This document shows positions 1 to 15,700 of a stretch of DNA of 64,000 nucleotides, piece by piece. Source of the stretch: Glandiceps talaboti. Taxonomy: Eukaryota > Hemichordata > Enteropneusta > Spengelidae. The translations under genes were made by a program, and so were the position numbers. How positions within the stretch are numbered: the first letter of the stretch is position 1; each line of letters begins with the position of its first letter. A model generated the notes under the pieces. It worked only from the letters and a program-made list of their open reading frames with translations, made no database searches and was not told the origin of the DNA. The stretch spans positions 1,600,109 through 1,664,108 of the forward strand of contig NC_135567.1 of the NCBI RefSeq assembly GCF_964340395.1. The letters run 5' to 3'.

Positions 1-3000
1 AACCGCTATAAATAAACACACAATGATACATCCATTACTAAGTTCTGTACTCCTACCAACAACCGCTATAAATAAACACACAATGATACATCCATTACTT
101 AGTTCTGTACTCCTACCAACAACCGCTATAAATAAACACACAATGATACATCCATTACTAAGTTCTGTACTCCTACCAACAACCGCTATAAATAAACACA
201 CAATGATACATCCATTACTAAGTTCTGTATTCCTACCAACAACCGCTATAAATAAACACACAATGATACATCCATTACTAAGTTCTGTATTCCTACCAAC
301 AACCGCTATAAATAAACACACAATGATACATCCATTACTTAGTTCTGTACTCCTACCAACAACCGCTATAAATAAACACACAATGATACATCCATTAATA
401 AGTTCTGTATTCCTACCAACAACCGCTATAAATAAACACACAATGATACATCCATTACTTAGTTCTGTATTCCTACCAACAACCGCTATAAATAAACACA
501 CAATGATACATCCATTACTTAGTTCTGTACTCCTACCAACAACCGCTATAAATAAACACACAATGATACATCCATTACTAAGTTCTGTATTCCTACCAAC
601 AACCGCTATAAATAAACACACAATGATACATCCATTACTAAGTTCTGTACTCCTACCAACAACCGCTATAAATAAACACACAATGATACATCCATTACTA
701 AGTTCTGTACTCCTACCAACAACCGCTATAAATAAACACACAATGATACATCCATTACTTAGTTCTGTACTCCTACCAACAACCGCTATAAATAAACACA
801 CAATGATACATCCATTACTAAGTTCTGTACTCCTACCAACAACCGCTATAAATAAACACACAATGATACATCCATTACTAAGTTCTGTACTTCTACCAAC
901 AACCGCTATAAATAAACACACAATGATACATCCATTACTAAGTTCTGTACTCCTACCAACAACCGCTATAAATAAACACACAATGATACATCCATTACTA
1001 AGTTCTGTACTCCTACCAACAACCGCTATAAATAAACACACAATGATACATCCATTACTAAGTTCTGTATTCCTACCAACAACCGCTATAAATAAACACA
1101 CAATGATACATCCATTACTAAGTTCTGTATTCCTACCAACAACCGCTATAAATAAACACACAATGATACATTCATTACTAAGTTCTGTATTCCTACCAAC
1201 AACCGCTATAAATAAACACACAATGATACATCCATTACTAAGTTCTGTACTCCTACCAACAACCGCTATAAATAAACACACAATGATACATCCATTACTA
1301 AGTTCTGTATTCCTACCAACAACCGCTATAAATAAACACACAATGATACATCTATTACTAAGTTCTGTACTCCTACCAACAACCGCTATAAATAAACACA
1401 CAATGATACATCCATTACTAAGTTCTGTATTCCTACCAACAACCGCTATAAATAAACACACAATGATACATCCATTACTAAGTTCTGTACTCCTACCAAC
1501 AACTGCTATAAATTAACACACAATGATACATCCATTACTAAGTTCTGTACTCCTACCAACAACCGCTATAAATAAACACACAATGATACATCCATTACTA
1601 AGTTCTGTACTCCTACCAACAACCGCTATAAATAAACACACAATGATACATCCATTACTAAGTTCTGTATTCCTACCAACAACCGCTATAAATAAACACA
1701 CAATGATACATCCATTACTAAGTTCTGTATTCCTACCAACAACCGCTATAAATAAACACACAATGATACATCCATTACTAAGTTCTGTACTCCTACCAAC
1801 AACTGCTATAAATTAACACACAATGATACATCCATTACTAAGTTCTGTACTCCTACCAACAACCGCTATAAATAAACACACAATGATACATCCATTACTA
1901 AGTTCTGTACTCCTACCAACAACCGCTATAAATAAACACACAATGATACATCCATTACTAAGTTCTGTATTCCTACCAACAACCGCTATAAATAAACACA
2001 CAATGATACATCTATTACTAAGTTCTGTACTCCTACCAACAACTGCTATAAATTAACACACAATGATACATCCATTACTAAGTTCTGTACTCCTACCAAC
2101 AACCGCTATAAATAAACACACAATGATACATCCATTACTAAGTTCTGTACTCCTACCAACAACCGCTATAAATAAACACACAATGATACATCCATTACTA
2201 AGTTCTGTATTCCTACCAACAACCGCTATAAATAAACACACAATGATACATCCATTACTAAGTTCTGTACTCCTACCAACAACCGCTATAAATAAACACA
2301 CAATGATACATCCATTACTAAGTTCTGTACTCCTACCAACAACCGCTATAAATAAACACACAATGATACATCCATTACTAAGTTCTGTACTCCTACCAAC
2401 AACCGCTATAAATAAACACACAATGATACATCCATTACTAAGTTCTGTATTCCTACCAACAACCGCTATAAATAAACACACAATGATACATCTATTACTA
2501 AGTTCTGTACTCCTACCAACAACCGCTATAAATAAACACACAATGATACATCCATTACTAAGTTCTGTACTCCTACCAACAACCGCTATAAATAAACACA
2601 CAATGATACATCCATTACTAAGTTCTGTACTCCTACCAACAACCGCTATAAATAAACACACAATGATACATCCATTACTTAGTTCTGTACTCCTACCAAC
2701 AACCGCTATAAATAAACACACAATGATACATCCATTACTAAGTTCTGTACTCCTACCAACAACCGCTATAAATAAACACACAATGATACATCCATTACTT
2801 AGTTCTGTACTCCTACCAACAACCGCTATAAATAAACACACAATGATACATCCATTACTAAGTTCTGTACTCCTACCAACAACCGCTATAAATAAACACA
2901 CAATGATACATCCATTACTAAGTTCTGTACTCCTACCAACAACCGCTATAAATAAACACACAATGATACATCCATTACTAAGTTCTGTACTCCTACCAAC

Positions 3001-5988
3001 AACCGCTATAAATAAACACACAATGATACATCCATTACTAAGTTCTGTATTCCTACCAACAACCGCTATAAATAAACACACAATGATACATCCATTACTA
3101 AGTTCTGTATTCCTACCAACAACCGCTATAAATAAACACACAATGATACATCCATTACTAAGTTCTGTACTCCTACCAACAACCGCTATAAATAAACACA
3201 CAATGATACATCCATTACTAAGTTCTGTACTCCTACCAACAACCGCTATAAATAAACACACAATGATACATCCATTACTAAGTTCTGTACTCCTACCAAC
3301 AACCGCTATAAATAAACACACAATGATACATCCATTACTAAGTTCTGTATTCCTACCAACAACCGCTATAAATAAACACACAATGATACATCCATTACTA
3401 AGTTCTGTATTCCTACCAACAACCGCTATAAATAAACACACAATGATACATCCATTACTAAGTTCTGTATTCCTACCAACAACCGCTATAAATAAACACA
3501 CAATGATACATCCATTACTAAGTTCTGTACTCCTACCAACAACCGCTATAAATAAACACACAATGATACATCCATTACTAAGTTCTGTATTCCTACCAAC
3601 AACCGCTATAAATAAACACACAATGATACATCCATTACTAAGTTCTGTATTCCTACCAACAACCGCTATAAATAAACACACAATGATACATCCATTACTA
3701 AGTTCTGTATTCCTACCAACAACCGCTATAAATAAACACACAATGATACATCCATTACTAAGTTCTGTATTCCTACCAACAACCGCTATAAATAAACACA
3801 CAATGATACATCCATTACTAAGTTCTGTACTCCTACCAACAACCGCTATAAATAAACACACAATGATACATCCATTACTAAGTTCTGTATTCCTACCAAC
3901 AACCGCTATAAATATACACACAATGATACATCCATTACTTAGTTCTGTATTCCTACCAACAACCGCTATAAATAAACACACAATGATACATCCATTACTT
4001 AGTTCTGTATTCCTACCAACAACCGCTATAAATAAACACACAATGATACATCCATTACTTAGTTCTGTATTCCTACCAACAACCGCTATTAATAAACACA
4101 CAATGATACATCCATTACTAAGTTCTGTATTCCTACCAACAACCGCTATAAATAAACACACAATGATACATCCATTACAAAGTTCTGTATTCCTACCAAC
4201 AACCGCTATAAATAAACACACAATGATACATCCATTACTAAGTTCTGTATTCCTACCAACAACCGCTATAAATAAACACACAATGATACATCCATTACTA
4301 AGTTCTGTATTCCTACCAACAACCGCTATAAATAAACACACAATGATACATCCATTACTAAGTTCTGTACTCCTACCAACAACCGCTATAAATAAACACA
4401 CAATGATACATCCATTACTAAGTTCTGTACTCCTACCAACAACCGCTATAAATAAACACACAATGATACATCCATTACTAAGTTCTGTATTCCTACCAAC
4501 AACCGCTATAAATAAACACACAATGATACATCCATTACTAAGTTCTGTATTCCTACCAACAACCGCTATAAATAAACACACAATGATACATCCATTACTA
4601 AGTTCTGTACTCCTACCAACAACCGCTATAAATAAACACACAATGATACATCCATTACTAAGTTCTGTACTCCTACCAACAACCGCTATAAATAAACACA
4701 CAATGATACATCCATTACTAAGTTCTGTACTCCTACCAACAACCGCTATAAATAAACACACAATGATACATCCATTACTAAGTTCTGTATTCCTACCAAC
4801 AACCGCTATAAATAAACACACAATGATACATCCATTACTAAGTTCTGTATTCCTACCAACAACCGCTATAAATAAACACACAATGATACATCCATTACTA
4901 AGTTCTGTACTCCTACCAACAACCGCTATAAATAAACACACAATGATACATCCATTACTAAGTTCTGTACTCCTACCAACAACCGCTATAAATAAACACA
5001 CAATGATACATCCATTACTAAGTTCTGTACTCCTACCAACAAAAGCTATAAATAAACACACAATGATACATCCATTACTAAGTTCTGTATTCCTACCAAC
5101 AACCGCTATAAATAAACACACAATGATACATCCATTACTAAGTTCTGTACTCCTACCAACAACCGCTATAAATAAACACACAATGATACATCCATTACTA
5201 AGTTCTGTACTCCTACCAACAACCGCTATAAATAAACACACAATGATACATCCATTACTAAGTTCTGTACTCCTACCAACAACCGCTATAAATAAACACA
5301 CAATGATACATCCATTACTAAGTTCTGTATTCCTACCAACAACCGCTATAAATATACACACAATGATACATCCATTACTTAGTTCTGTACTCCTACCAAC
5401 AACCGCTATAAATAAACACACAATGATACATCCATTACTAAGTTCTGTATTCCTACCAACAACCGCTATAAATAAACACACAATGATACATCCATTACTA
5501 AGTTCTGTATTCCTACCAACAACCGCTATTAATAAACACACAATGATACATCCATTACTAAGTTCTGTATTCCTACCAACAACCGCTATAAATAAACACA
5601 CAATGATACATCCATTACAAAGTTCTGTATTCCTACCAACAACCGCTATAAATAAACACACAATGATACATCCATTACTAAGTTCTGTATTCCTACCAAC
5701 AACCGCTATAAATAAACACACAATGATACATCCATTACTAAGTTCTGTATTCCTACCAACAACCGCTATAAATAAACACACAATGATACATCCATTACTA
5801 AGTTCTGTACTCCTACCAACAACCGCTATAAATAAACACACAATGATACATCCATTACTAAGTTCTGTACTCCTACCAACAACCGCTATAAATAAACACA
5901 CAATGATACATCCATTACTAAGTTCTGTATTCCTACCAACAACCGCTATAAATAAACACACAATGATACATCCATTACTAAGTTCTGC
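1..5988 (-). repeat. 60-bp tandem array (~100 copies), each unit a copy of DCTN6 exon 6 acceptor and 5' edge
   Basis: About 100 near-identical 60-bp units. On the minus strand each unit reads GTGTTTATTTATAG and then about 46 nt of coding sequence for VVGRNTELSNGCII, the residues expected right after exon 5 (EAKA). Each copy therefore carries a 3' splice site and exon edge with only about 14 nt of intron between exon pieces. The 60-bp period keeps the frame open (20 residues per unit: CLFIAVVGRNTELSNGCIIV). No GTAAG-type donor occurs in the unit, so the complete exon probably lies left of base 1. Variant units (AACTGC with AATTAAC) at 1501, 1801 and 2041 introduce a TAA on the minus strand. 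The long plus-strand ORFs here are by-products. Confidence 0.9.
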
Positions 5989-5995
5989 ACACTGG

Positions 5996-6608
5996 TCCTC
6001 ACATTCTACCCTCACCCTCTTCCCTCACATTCTACCCTCACATTCTACCCTAACATTCTACCCTCACCCTCTACCCGCACATTCTACCCTCACCCTCTAC
6101 CCTCACATTCTACCCTCACCCTCTACTCTCACCCTCTGCCCTCACCCTCTGCCCTCACCCTCTGCCCTCACATTCTACCCTCACCCTCTACCCTCACATT
6201 CTACCCTCACCCTCTGCCCTCACATTCTACCCTCACCCTCTGCCCTCACATTCTACCCTAACATTCTACCCTTACCCTCTACCCGCACCCTCTAACCTCA
6301 CATTCTACCCTCACCCTCTACTCTCACCCTCTGCCCTCACATTCTACCCTCACCCTCTACCATCACATTCTACCCTCACATTCTACCCTCACCCTCTGCC
6401 CTCACATTCTACCCTCACATTCTACCCTCACCCTCTACCCTCACCCTCTGCCCTCACATTCTACCCTCACCCTCTGCCCTCACCCTCTACCCTCACATTC
6501 TACCCTCACATTCTACCCTCACCCTCTGCCCTCACATTCTACCCTCACATTCTACCCTAACATTCTACCCTCACCCTCTGCCCTCACATTCTACCCTCAC
6601 ATTCTTCC
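5996..6608. repeat. C/T-rich simple array in DCTN6 intron 5
   Basis: Short degenerate units of the CCCTCACATTCTA / CCCTCACCCTCTG type, about 12-13 bp each. One strand is almost pure pyrimidine apart from scattered A and G. No coding-exon sequence is included. Confidence 0.85.
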
Positions 6609-6663
6609 CCCAACATCACCCTCATTCATCAGAGAAAGCCATACCAAACCCAACTGTTCTTAC

Positions 6664-6711
6664 CTTTAGCCTCTACTACATTGTTGTTACCAACTTTGAA
6701 AGCTTCACATC
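6664..6711 (-). CDS. DCTN6: DCTN6 exon 5
   Basis: A 48-nt exon encoding [15 protein letters not shown] between acceptor GCTGTCAG and donor G then GTAAGAAC. It aligns with human YSQAMKMGDNNVIESK without a gap. The leftover G joins CG of the exon 6 copies to make Ala. Confidence 0.88.
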
Positions 6712-9700
6712 CTGACAGCAGTTAAGTTAAGGTATAGCATAACACTAACACCAGACTAACTCAGTGCTAACACTAGGCTGACACTAACACCTCACCAGTA
6801 TGTGTTAGCAACTGGAAGGGTTAATGTCTGTACCAGTCCTATGTTAACACCAGACTAACTCAGTGCTAACACTAGGCTGACACTAACACCTCACCAGTAT
6901 ATGTTACCAACTGGAAGGGTTAATGTCTACACCAGTCCTATGTTAACACCAGACTAGGTCAGTGCTAACACTAGGCTGACACTAACACCTCACCAGTATG
7001 TGTTAGCAACTGGAAGGGTTAATGTCTGTACCAGTCCTATATTAACACCAGACTAGGTCAGTGCTAACACTAGGCTTACACTAACACCTCACCAGTATGT
7101 GTTACCAACTGGAAGGGTTAATGTCTACACCAGTCCTATGTTAACACCAGACTAGATCAGTGCTAACACTAGGCTGACACTAACACCTCATCAGTACGTG
7201 TTAGCAACTGGAAGGGTTAATGTCTGTACCAGTCCTATGTTAACACCAGACTAGGTCAGTGCTAACACTACGCTGGCACTAACACCTCACCAGTATGTGT
7301 TAGTAACTGGAAGGGTTAATGTCTGTACCAGTCCTATGTTAACACCAGACTAGGTCAGTGCTAACACTAGGCTTACACTAACACCTCACCAGTATGTGTT
7401 ACCAACCGGAAGGGTTAATGTCTACACCAGTCCTATGTTAACACCAGACTAGATCAGTGCTAACACTAGGCTGACACTAACACCTCATCAGTACGTGTTA
7501 GCAACTGGAAGGGTTAATGTCTGTACCAGTCCTATGTTAACACCAGGCTAGATCAGTGCTAACACTAGGCTGACACTAACACCTCATCAGTACGTGTTAG
7601 CAACTGGAAGGGTTAATGTCTGTACCAGTCCTATGTTAACACCAGACTAGGTCAGTGCTAACACTACGCTGACACTAACACCTCACCAGTATGTGTTAGT
7701 AACTGGAAGGGTTAATGTCTGTACCAGTCCTATGTTAACACCAGGCTAGCTCAGTGCTAACACTAGGCTGACACTAACACATCACCAGTATGTGTTAGCA
7801 ACTGGAAGGGTTAATGTCTACACCAGTCCTATGTTAACAACAGACTAACTCAGTGCTAACACTAGACTGACACTAACACCTCACCAGTATGTGTTAGCAA
7901 CTGGAAGGGTTAATGTCTACACCAGTCCTATGTTAACACCAGACTAACTCAGTGCTAACACTAGGCTGACACTAACACCTCACCAGTATGTGTTAGTAAC
8001 TGGAAGGGTTAATGTCTGCACCAGTCCTATGTTAACACCAGACTAGGTCAGTGCTAACACTAGGCTGACACTAACACCTCACCAACAAATAATTAGTAAT
8101 TACGTTTACTGCATTCAAACCAATGGCATTGTAGCATAACTGTACATTTTTAAGATTGTTTACCCACTTGCTGATTCATACACTAGGTATATGTGTTCAT
8201 TTGCTGAATGTTTTTCCAGTTGCCTATCCAACCCTGTTGTTATCACGATCATTTGGCTGTTGCTATGGGCATGGTCTTATTTCTAGGCACATTCCATTTT
8301 TTGGAATGTTTGTTTACTTGTCTATTACTCCCTGTTGTTATCTTTGTGAAATACACAATTGTTTGGCTGTTGCTATGGGTGTGGTTATGGTTGCTAGGGA
8401 TATTTGCATATATTTTAAAATGTTTATTCACCTACCTACAGATGTTGTTAATTTAGCAAAATATACTGGCATTTGGTTGTTGCTAAGGGTGTGGTCAGTT
8501 GCTAGGGCCAATTGTGTCAAAATGTTTTAAAGAAAATCTGCAGAATAACACCTCTAGAATCATCTCACCAAGTTTCAGTCTCATTGACCAAGTACTTTTT
8601 GAGATATAAGCTTTTGACCAAAAATCACATTTTTACACCTTATTTGCATATCATGGATGAGATCATTAACATTATATTTTCTTCATCTATACACCAAGCT
8701 GCATCCCCATTAAATTTCAACATAACCTGCTCAGTAGTTTTGGAATTAAATATTTTTGACCAAAAAGACACATTTCTAGCCCTAATTTGAATATTACTGA
8801 TGAAATCATTGTTATGAACGAATCTTAATTTACACACCTATAAGAACATTCAAACCAAATTTCAGACCAATCTGCTCAGTAGTTTTTTAGTTTAAGTTTT
8901 TGACCAAAAATGACATTTTTGACCCATATCACATATCTGTAATGCAATCATTTTACTTTGAACAATTTCCCAACTAGAAAACAACAGTAAAATAAATACA
9001 TTACTATGACAACAGTGAAAAAGACAAGAATACTACTAATGTGAGGACAATGTTACTATGACAACAAAACATGAAAACTAATGTGAGGGTAATATTGTTA
9101 CTACGACAACAGTGAAACTGCTATATGAGAAAAGGATACGACATCCAACTTCAAAGACATTGTGAGATCCTATCGTCATGACAGCACTATTTTTATCAAT
9201 TTTGGCTCCAACTTTCCTGAAGAAAGAAAGAAAGATAAAAAGTATGTTTGTTATATTATAATATTCAGGGTGAGTGATTCCAATTATACCTGGGGATTAG
9301 GGTGTGTGGTGCCATTTATACCTGGGGATTAGGGTATATGATTCCAATTATACCTGGGGATTAGGGTGTGTGGTGCCATTTATACCTGGGGATTAGGGTA
9401 TATGATTCCAATTATACCTGGGGATTAGGGTGTGTGGTGCCATTTATCCCTGGGGATTAGGAATGTGGGATTTAATTAAACCCAGGGGAAAAAGTGAGGT
9501 CATTGTGTGTACTTCAGCTGTTTTAGAAGATGAATGTTTTGTAAAACCGGCGTGATATTCCAGGTATGACATTACAAGGAAATACCATTGCAGAGGTGAA
9601 CAAATCCACTGGTCCTGGGTCTGGGGCTAGCGGGTTTTTGGGGGGCGGACCACACAAATTTTACCATGTCTGGTCCGTTGGACCAGTACCTTACTGTTAA

Positions 9701-12700
9701 TAACTATCTTAAAAAGTCGTCTGAATATACAGATTCATAGGTAAGATTTAATGTTTCACCTTAGCAGGACCTGGGACCACTAATTCTTTCAGCGGGACCA
9801 CTGAATTTTTTAAGGCACTGGTCCAGGGACCACCAGTTCACAAAATGATTTGTTCACCCCTGCCATTCATGGAAGTAAAGGCATCTTCTTACACTCTGAG
9901 TTCTAAGACATTTCATCACTTCATATCATATAAATTTACATGCAATAGACAATAAACAGCATATTAATATTTGTTTAACATTTACTGGTCTATGTAAACA
10001 TAACACATAATAACAAGTGGACTTACGGATTAATTATGAATGCCTGTTCTTCAATGAGATTACATTCTCCAATTATGATAGGTCCTCCTTCAGCAACTAT
10101 CCTGGCTTTAGGGTGTATAACAGTCCTTGGTCCTAGTATAAACAATTGTATGTATTTATAGGATGTATAACAGTCCTTGGTCCTAGTATAAACAATTGTA
10201 TGTATTTATAGGATGTATAACAGTCCTTGGTCCTAGTATAAACAATTGTATGTATTTATAGGATATATAACAGTCCTTGGTCCTAGTATAAACAATTGTA
10301 TGTATTTATAGGATATATAACAGTCCTTGGTCCTAGTATAAACAATTGTATGTTTTTATAGGATGTATAACAGTCCTTGGTCCTAGTATAAACAATTGTA
10401 TGTATTTATAGGATATATAACAGTCCTTGGTCCTAGTATAAACAATTGTATGTATTTATAGGATATATAACAGTCCTTGGTCCTAGTATAAACAATTGTA
10501 TGTATTTATAGGATATATAACAGTCCTTGGTCCTAGTATAAACAATTGTATGTATTTATAGGATATATAACAGTCATTGGTCCTAGTATAAACAATTGTA
10601 TGTATTTATAGGATATATAACAGTCCTTGGTCCTAGTATAAACAATTGTATGTATTTATAGGATATATAACAGTCCTTGGTCCTAGTATAAACAATTGTA
10701 TGTATTTATAGGATGTATAACAGTCCTTGGTCCTAGTATAAACAATTGTATGTATTTATAGGATATATAACAGTCCTTGGTCCTAGTATAAACAATTGTA
10801 TGTATTTATAGGATATATAACAGTCCTTGGTCCTAGTATAAACAATTGTATGTATTTATAGGATATATAACAGTCCTTGGTCCTAGTATAAACAATTGTA
10901 TGTATTTATAGGATGTATAACAGTCCTTGGTCCTAGTATAAACAATTGTATGTATTTATAGGATATATAACAGTCCTTGGTCCTAGTATAAACAATTGTA
11001 TGTATTTATAGGATATATAACAGTCCTTGGTCCTAGTATAAACAATTGTATGTATTTATAGGATATATAACAGTCCTTGGTCCTAGTATAAACAATTGTA
11101 TGTATTTATAGGATATATAACAGTCCTTGGTCCTAGTATAAACAATTGTATGTATTTATAGGATATATAACAGTCCTTGGTCCTAGTATAAACAATTGTA
11201 TGTATTTATAGGATATATAACAGTCCTTGGTCCTAGTATAAACAATTGTATGTATTTATAGGATATATAACAGTCCTTGGTCCTAGTATAAACAATTGTA
11301 TGTATTTATAGGATATATAACAGTCCTTGGTCCTAGTATAAACAATTTTATGTATTTATAGGATATATAACAGTCCTTGGTCCTAGTATAAACAATTGTA
11401 TGTATTTATAGGATGTATAACAGTCCTTGGTCCTAGTATAAACAATTGTATGTATTTATAGGATGTATAACAGTCCTTGGTCCTAGTATAAACAATTGTA
11501 TGTTTTTATAGGATGTATAACAGTCCTTGGTCCTAGTATAAACAATTGTATGTATTTATAGGATGTATAACAGTCCTTGGTCCTAGTATAAACAATTGTA
11601 TGTATTTATAGGATATATAACAGTCCTTGGTCCTAGTATAAACAATTGTATGTATTTATAGGATATATAACAGTCCTTGGTCCTAGTATAAACAATTGTA
11701 TGTATTTATAGGATATATAACAGTCCTTGGTCCTAGTATAAACAATTGTATGTATTTATAGGATATATAACAGTCCTTGGTCCTAGTATAAACAATTGTA
11801 TGTATTTATAGGATATATAACAGTCCTTGGTCCTAGTATAAACAATTGTATGTATTTATAGGATATATAACAGTCCTTGGTCCTAGTATAAACAATTGTA
11901 TGTATTTATAGGATATATAACAGTCCTTGGTCCTAGTATAAACATCTCTACAGACACTATACCTAGTGTAACACACTACTTACCTATAGTGACATCTCCT
12001 CTGATCTCTGCTTCTACACACACAACAGCTCCTGCACCAATCTTCACACTAAATAAAAACAATAACAGGATATTAAAATAAATAAATAAATGAAATATAA
12101 ACAAATTCAGATAACAAAAATAAGCTACACTTTCAATGAAACATATGATACAAATATACAAAATGAATACAAAAGAAATACACAATTGTTATCTGATGTT
12201 GACTATGCAAATAGTTCAGCGGAACTAGTCTTGTCCATGGCCTGTACATTTTTCTACATTTCAAATTGATAACGGGACGCAGAAGAGAAATGAATCAAAA
12301 GTACACACACACACACAGCTCTATATACATACATACATACATACATGCATACACCTCTATATACATAACTTAATAATGTAAAGTGTTCAAAATTGAAACA
12401 AATGTACTCAATCATATAAACACACACACATCAATAATACACATGTATGTAAACTCAAAAAATGAAAAGTGCTTATAATACAAGGACAGTACAGACGGAA
12501 GTGAGAAGCAATACAAATACAAGTAAATCAAGAAATGTTACTAGTATAATATACTAGTATATGTTATATATCCTATGTACCAAAATCTTGTGTATACCCG
12601 CCTTCGACTAGTGTATGGTAATGTATCTTAACATAAGAATACACTAGTATATGGTAATGTATCTTAACATGAGAATAGACTAGTGTGTGGTAATGTATCT

Positions 12701-15700
12701 TAACATAAGAATAGACTAGTATATGGTAATGTATCTTAACATAAGAATAGACTAGTGTATGGTAATGTATCTTAACATAAGAATACACTAGTATATGGTA
12801 ATGTATCTTAACATGAGAATAGACTAGTGTGTGGTAATGTATCTTAACATGAGAATAGACTAGTGTATGGTAATGTATCTTAACATGAGAATAGACTAGT
12901 GTATGGTAATGTATCTTAACATGAGAATAGACTAGTGTATGGTAATGTATCTTAACATAAGAATAGACTAGTATATGGTAATGTATCTTAACATGAGAAT
13001 AGACTAGTGTATGGTAATGTATCTTAACATAAGAATAGACTAGTATATGGTAATGTATCTTAACATAAGAATACACTAGTATATGGTAATGTATCTTAAC
13101 ATGAGAATAGACTAGTATATGGTAATGTATCTTAACATAAGAATACACTAGTATATGGTAATGTATCTTAACATGAGAATAGACTAGTGTATGGTAATGT
13201 ATCTTAACATGAGAATAGACTAGTGTATGGTAATGTATCTTAACATAAGAATACACTAGTATATGGTAATGTATCTTAACATGAGAATAGACTAGTGTGT
13301 GGTAATGTATCTTAACATGAGAATAGACTAGTGTATGGTAATGTATCTTAACATGAGAATAGACTAGTGTATGGTAATGTATCTTAACATGAGAATAGAC
13401 TAGTGTATGGTAATGTATCTTAACATAAGAATAGACTAGTATATGGTAATGTATCTTAACATGAGAATAGACTAGTGTATGGTAATGTATCTTAACATAA
13501 GAATAGACTAGTATATGGTAATGTATCTTAACATGAGAATAGACTAGTGTATGGTAATGTATCTTAACATAAGAATAGACTAGTGTATGGTAATGTATCT
13601 TAACATGAGAATAGACTAGTGTATGGTAATGTATCTTAACATAAGAATACACTAGTGTGTGGTAATGTATCTTAACATAAGAATAGACTAGTATATGGTA
13701 ATGTATCTTAACATAAGAATAGACTAGTATATGGTAATGTATCTTAACATAAGAATAGACTAGTGTATGGTAATGTATCTTAACATGAGAATAGACTAGT
13801 GTATGGTAATGTATCTTAACATAAGAATAGACTAGTATATGGTAATGTATCTTAACATGAGAATAGACTAGTGTATGGTAATGTATCTTAACATGAGAAT
13901 AGACTAGTGTATGGTAATGTATCTTAACATAAGAATAGACTAGTGTATGGTAATGTATCTTAACATAAGAATAGACTAGTATATGGTAATGTATCTTAAC
14001 ATAAGAATAGACTAGTGTATGGTAATGTATCTTAACATGAGAATAGACTAGTGTATGTTAATGTATCTTAACATAAGAATAGACTAGTGTATGGTAATGT
14101 ATCTTAACATGAGAATAGACTAGTGTGTGGTAATGTATCTTAAAATGAGAATAGACTAGTATATGGTAATGTACCTTAACATGAGAATAGACTAGTGTGT
14201 GGTAATGTATCTTAACATAAGAATAGACTAGTGTATGGTAATGTATCTTAACAGAATAGACTAGTGTATGGTAATGTATCTTAACATATTCATAAGAATA
14301 CACTAGTATATGGTAATGTATCTTAACATAAGAATAGACTAGTGTATGGTAATGTATCTTAACATAAGAATAGACTAGTGTATGGTAATGTATCTTAACA
14401 TAAGAATAGACTAGTGTATGGTAATGTATCTTAACAGAATAGACTAGTATATGGTAATGTATCTTAACATGAGAATAGACTAGTATATGGTAATGTATCT
14501 TAACATAAGAATAGACTAGTGTGTGGTAATGTATCTTAACATGAGAATAGACTAGTGTGTGGTAATGTATCTTAACATAAGAATAGACTAGTGTATGGTA
14601 ATGTATCTTAACATAAGAATAGACTAGTATATGGTAATGTATCTTAACAGAATAGACTAGTGTATGGTAATGTATCTTAACATAAGAATAGACTAGTGTA
14701 TGGTAATGTATCTTAACAGAATAGACTAGTGTATGGTAATGTATCTTAACATATTCATAAGAATACACTAGTATATGGTAATGTATCTTAACATAAGAAT
14801 AGACTAGTATATGGTAATGTATCTTAACATAAGAATAGACTAGTGTATGGTAATGTATCTTAACATAAGAATAGACTAGTGTATGGTAATGTATCTTAAC
14901 ATAAGAATAGACTAGTGTGTGGTAATGTATCTTAACATAAGAATACACTAGTGTATGGTAATGTATCTTAACATAAGAATAGACTAGTCTGTGGTAATGT
15001 ATCTTAACATAAGAATAGACTAGTGTATGGTAATGTATCTTAACATAAGAATACACTAGTGTATGGTAATGTATCTTAACATGAGAATAGACTAGTGTAT
15101 GGTAATGTATCTTAACATAAGAATAGACTAGTATATGGTAATGTATCTTAACATGAGAATAGACTAGTGTATGGTAATGTATCTTAACATAAGAATAGAC
15201 TAGTGTATGGTAATGTATCTTAACATAAGAATAGACTAGTGTATGGTAATGTATCTTAACATAAGAATAGACTAGTGTATGGTAATGTATCTTAACATGA
15301 GAATAGACTAGTGTTTGGTAATGTATCTTAACATAAGAATAGACTAGTATATGGTAATGTATCTTAACATAAGAATAGACTAGTGTATGGTAATGTATCT
15401 TAACATAAGAATAGACTAGTGTATGGTAATGTATCTTAACATAAGAATAGACTAGTGTGTGGTAATGTATCTTAACATAAGAATACACTAGTGTATGGTA
15501 ATGTATCTTAACATAAGAATAGACTAGTCTGTGGTAATGTATCTTAACATAAGAATAGACTAGTGTATGGTAATGTATCTTAACATAAGAATACACTAGT
15601 GTATGGTAATGTATCTTAACATGAGAATAGACTAGTGTATGGTAATGTATCTTAACATAAGAATAGACTAGTATATGGTAATGTATCTTAACATGAGAAT

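Noticed and set aside
23-6295. Very long ORFs on both strands (497 to 1410 codons)
   Set aside because: They are frames of the 60-bp intronic array. The minus frame does contain genuine DCTN6 exon 6 residues, but each copy begins at an acceptor, so a single continuous CDS is not supported.
9262-9465. TTAGGGT motifs suggesting telomeric repeats
   Set aside because: The motif is one part of a 64-bp unit; no head-to-tail TTAGGG run exists.
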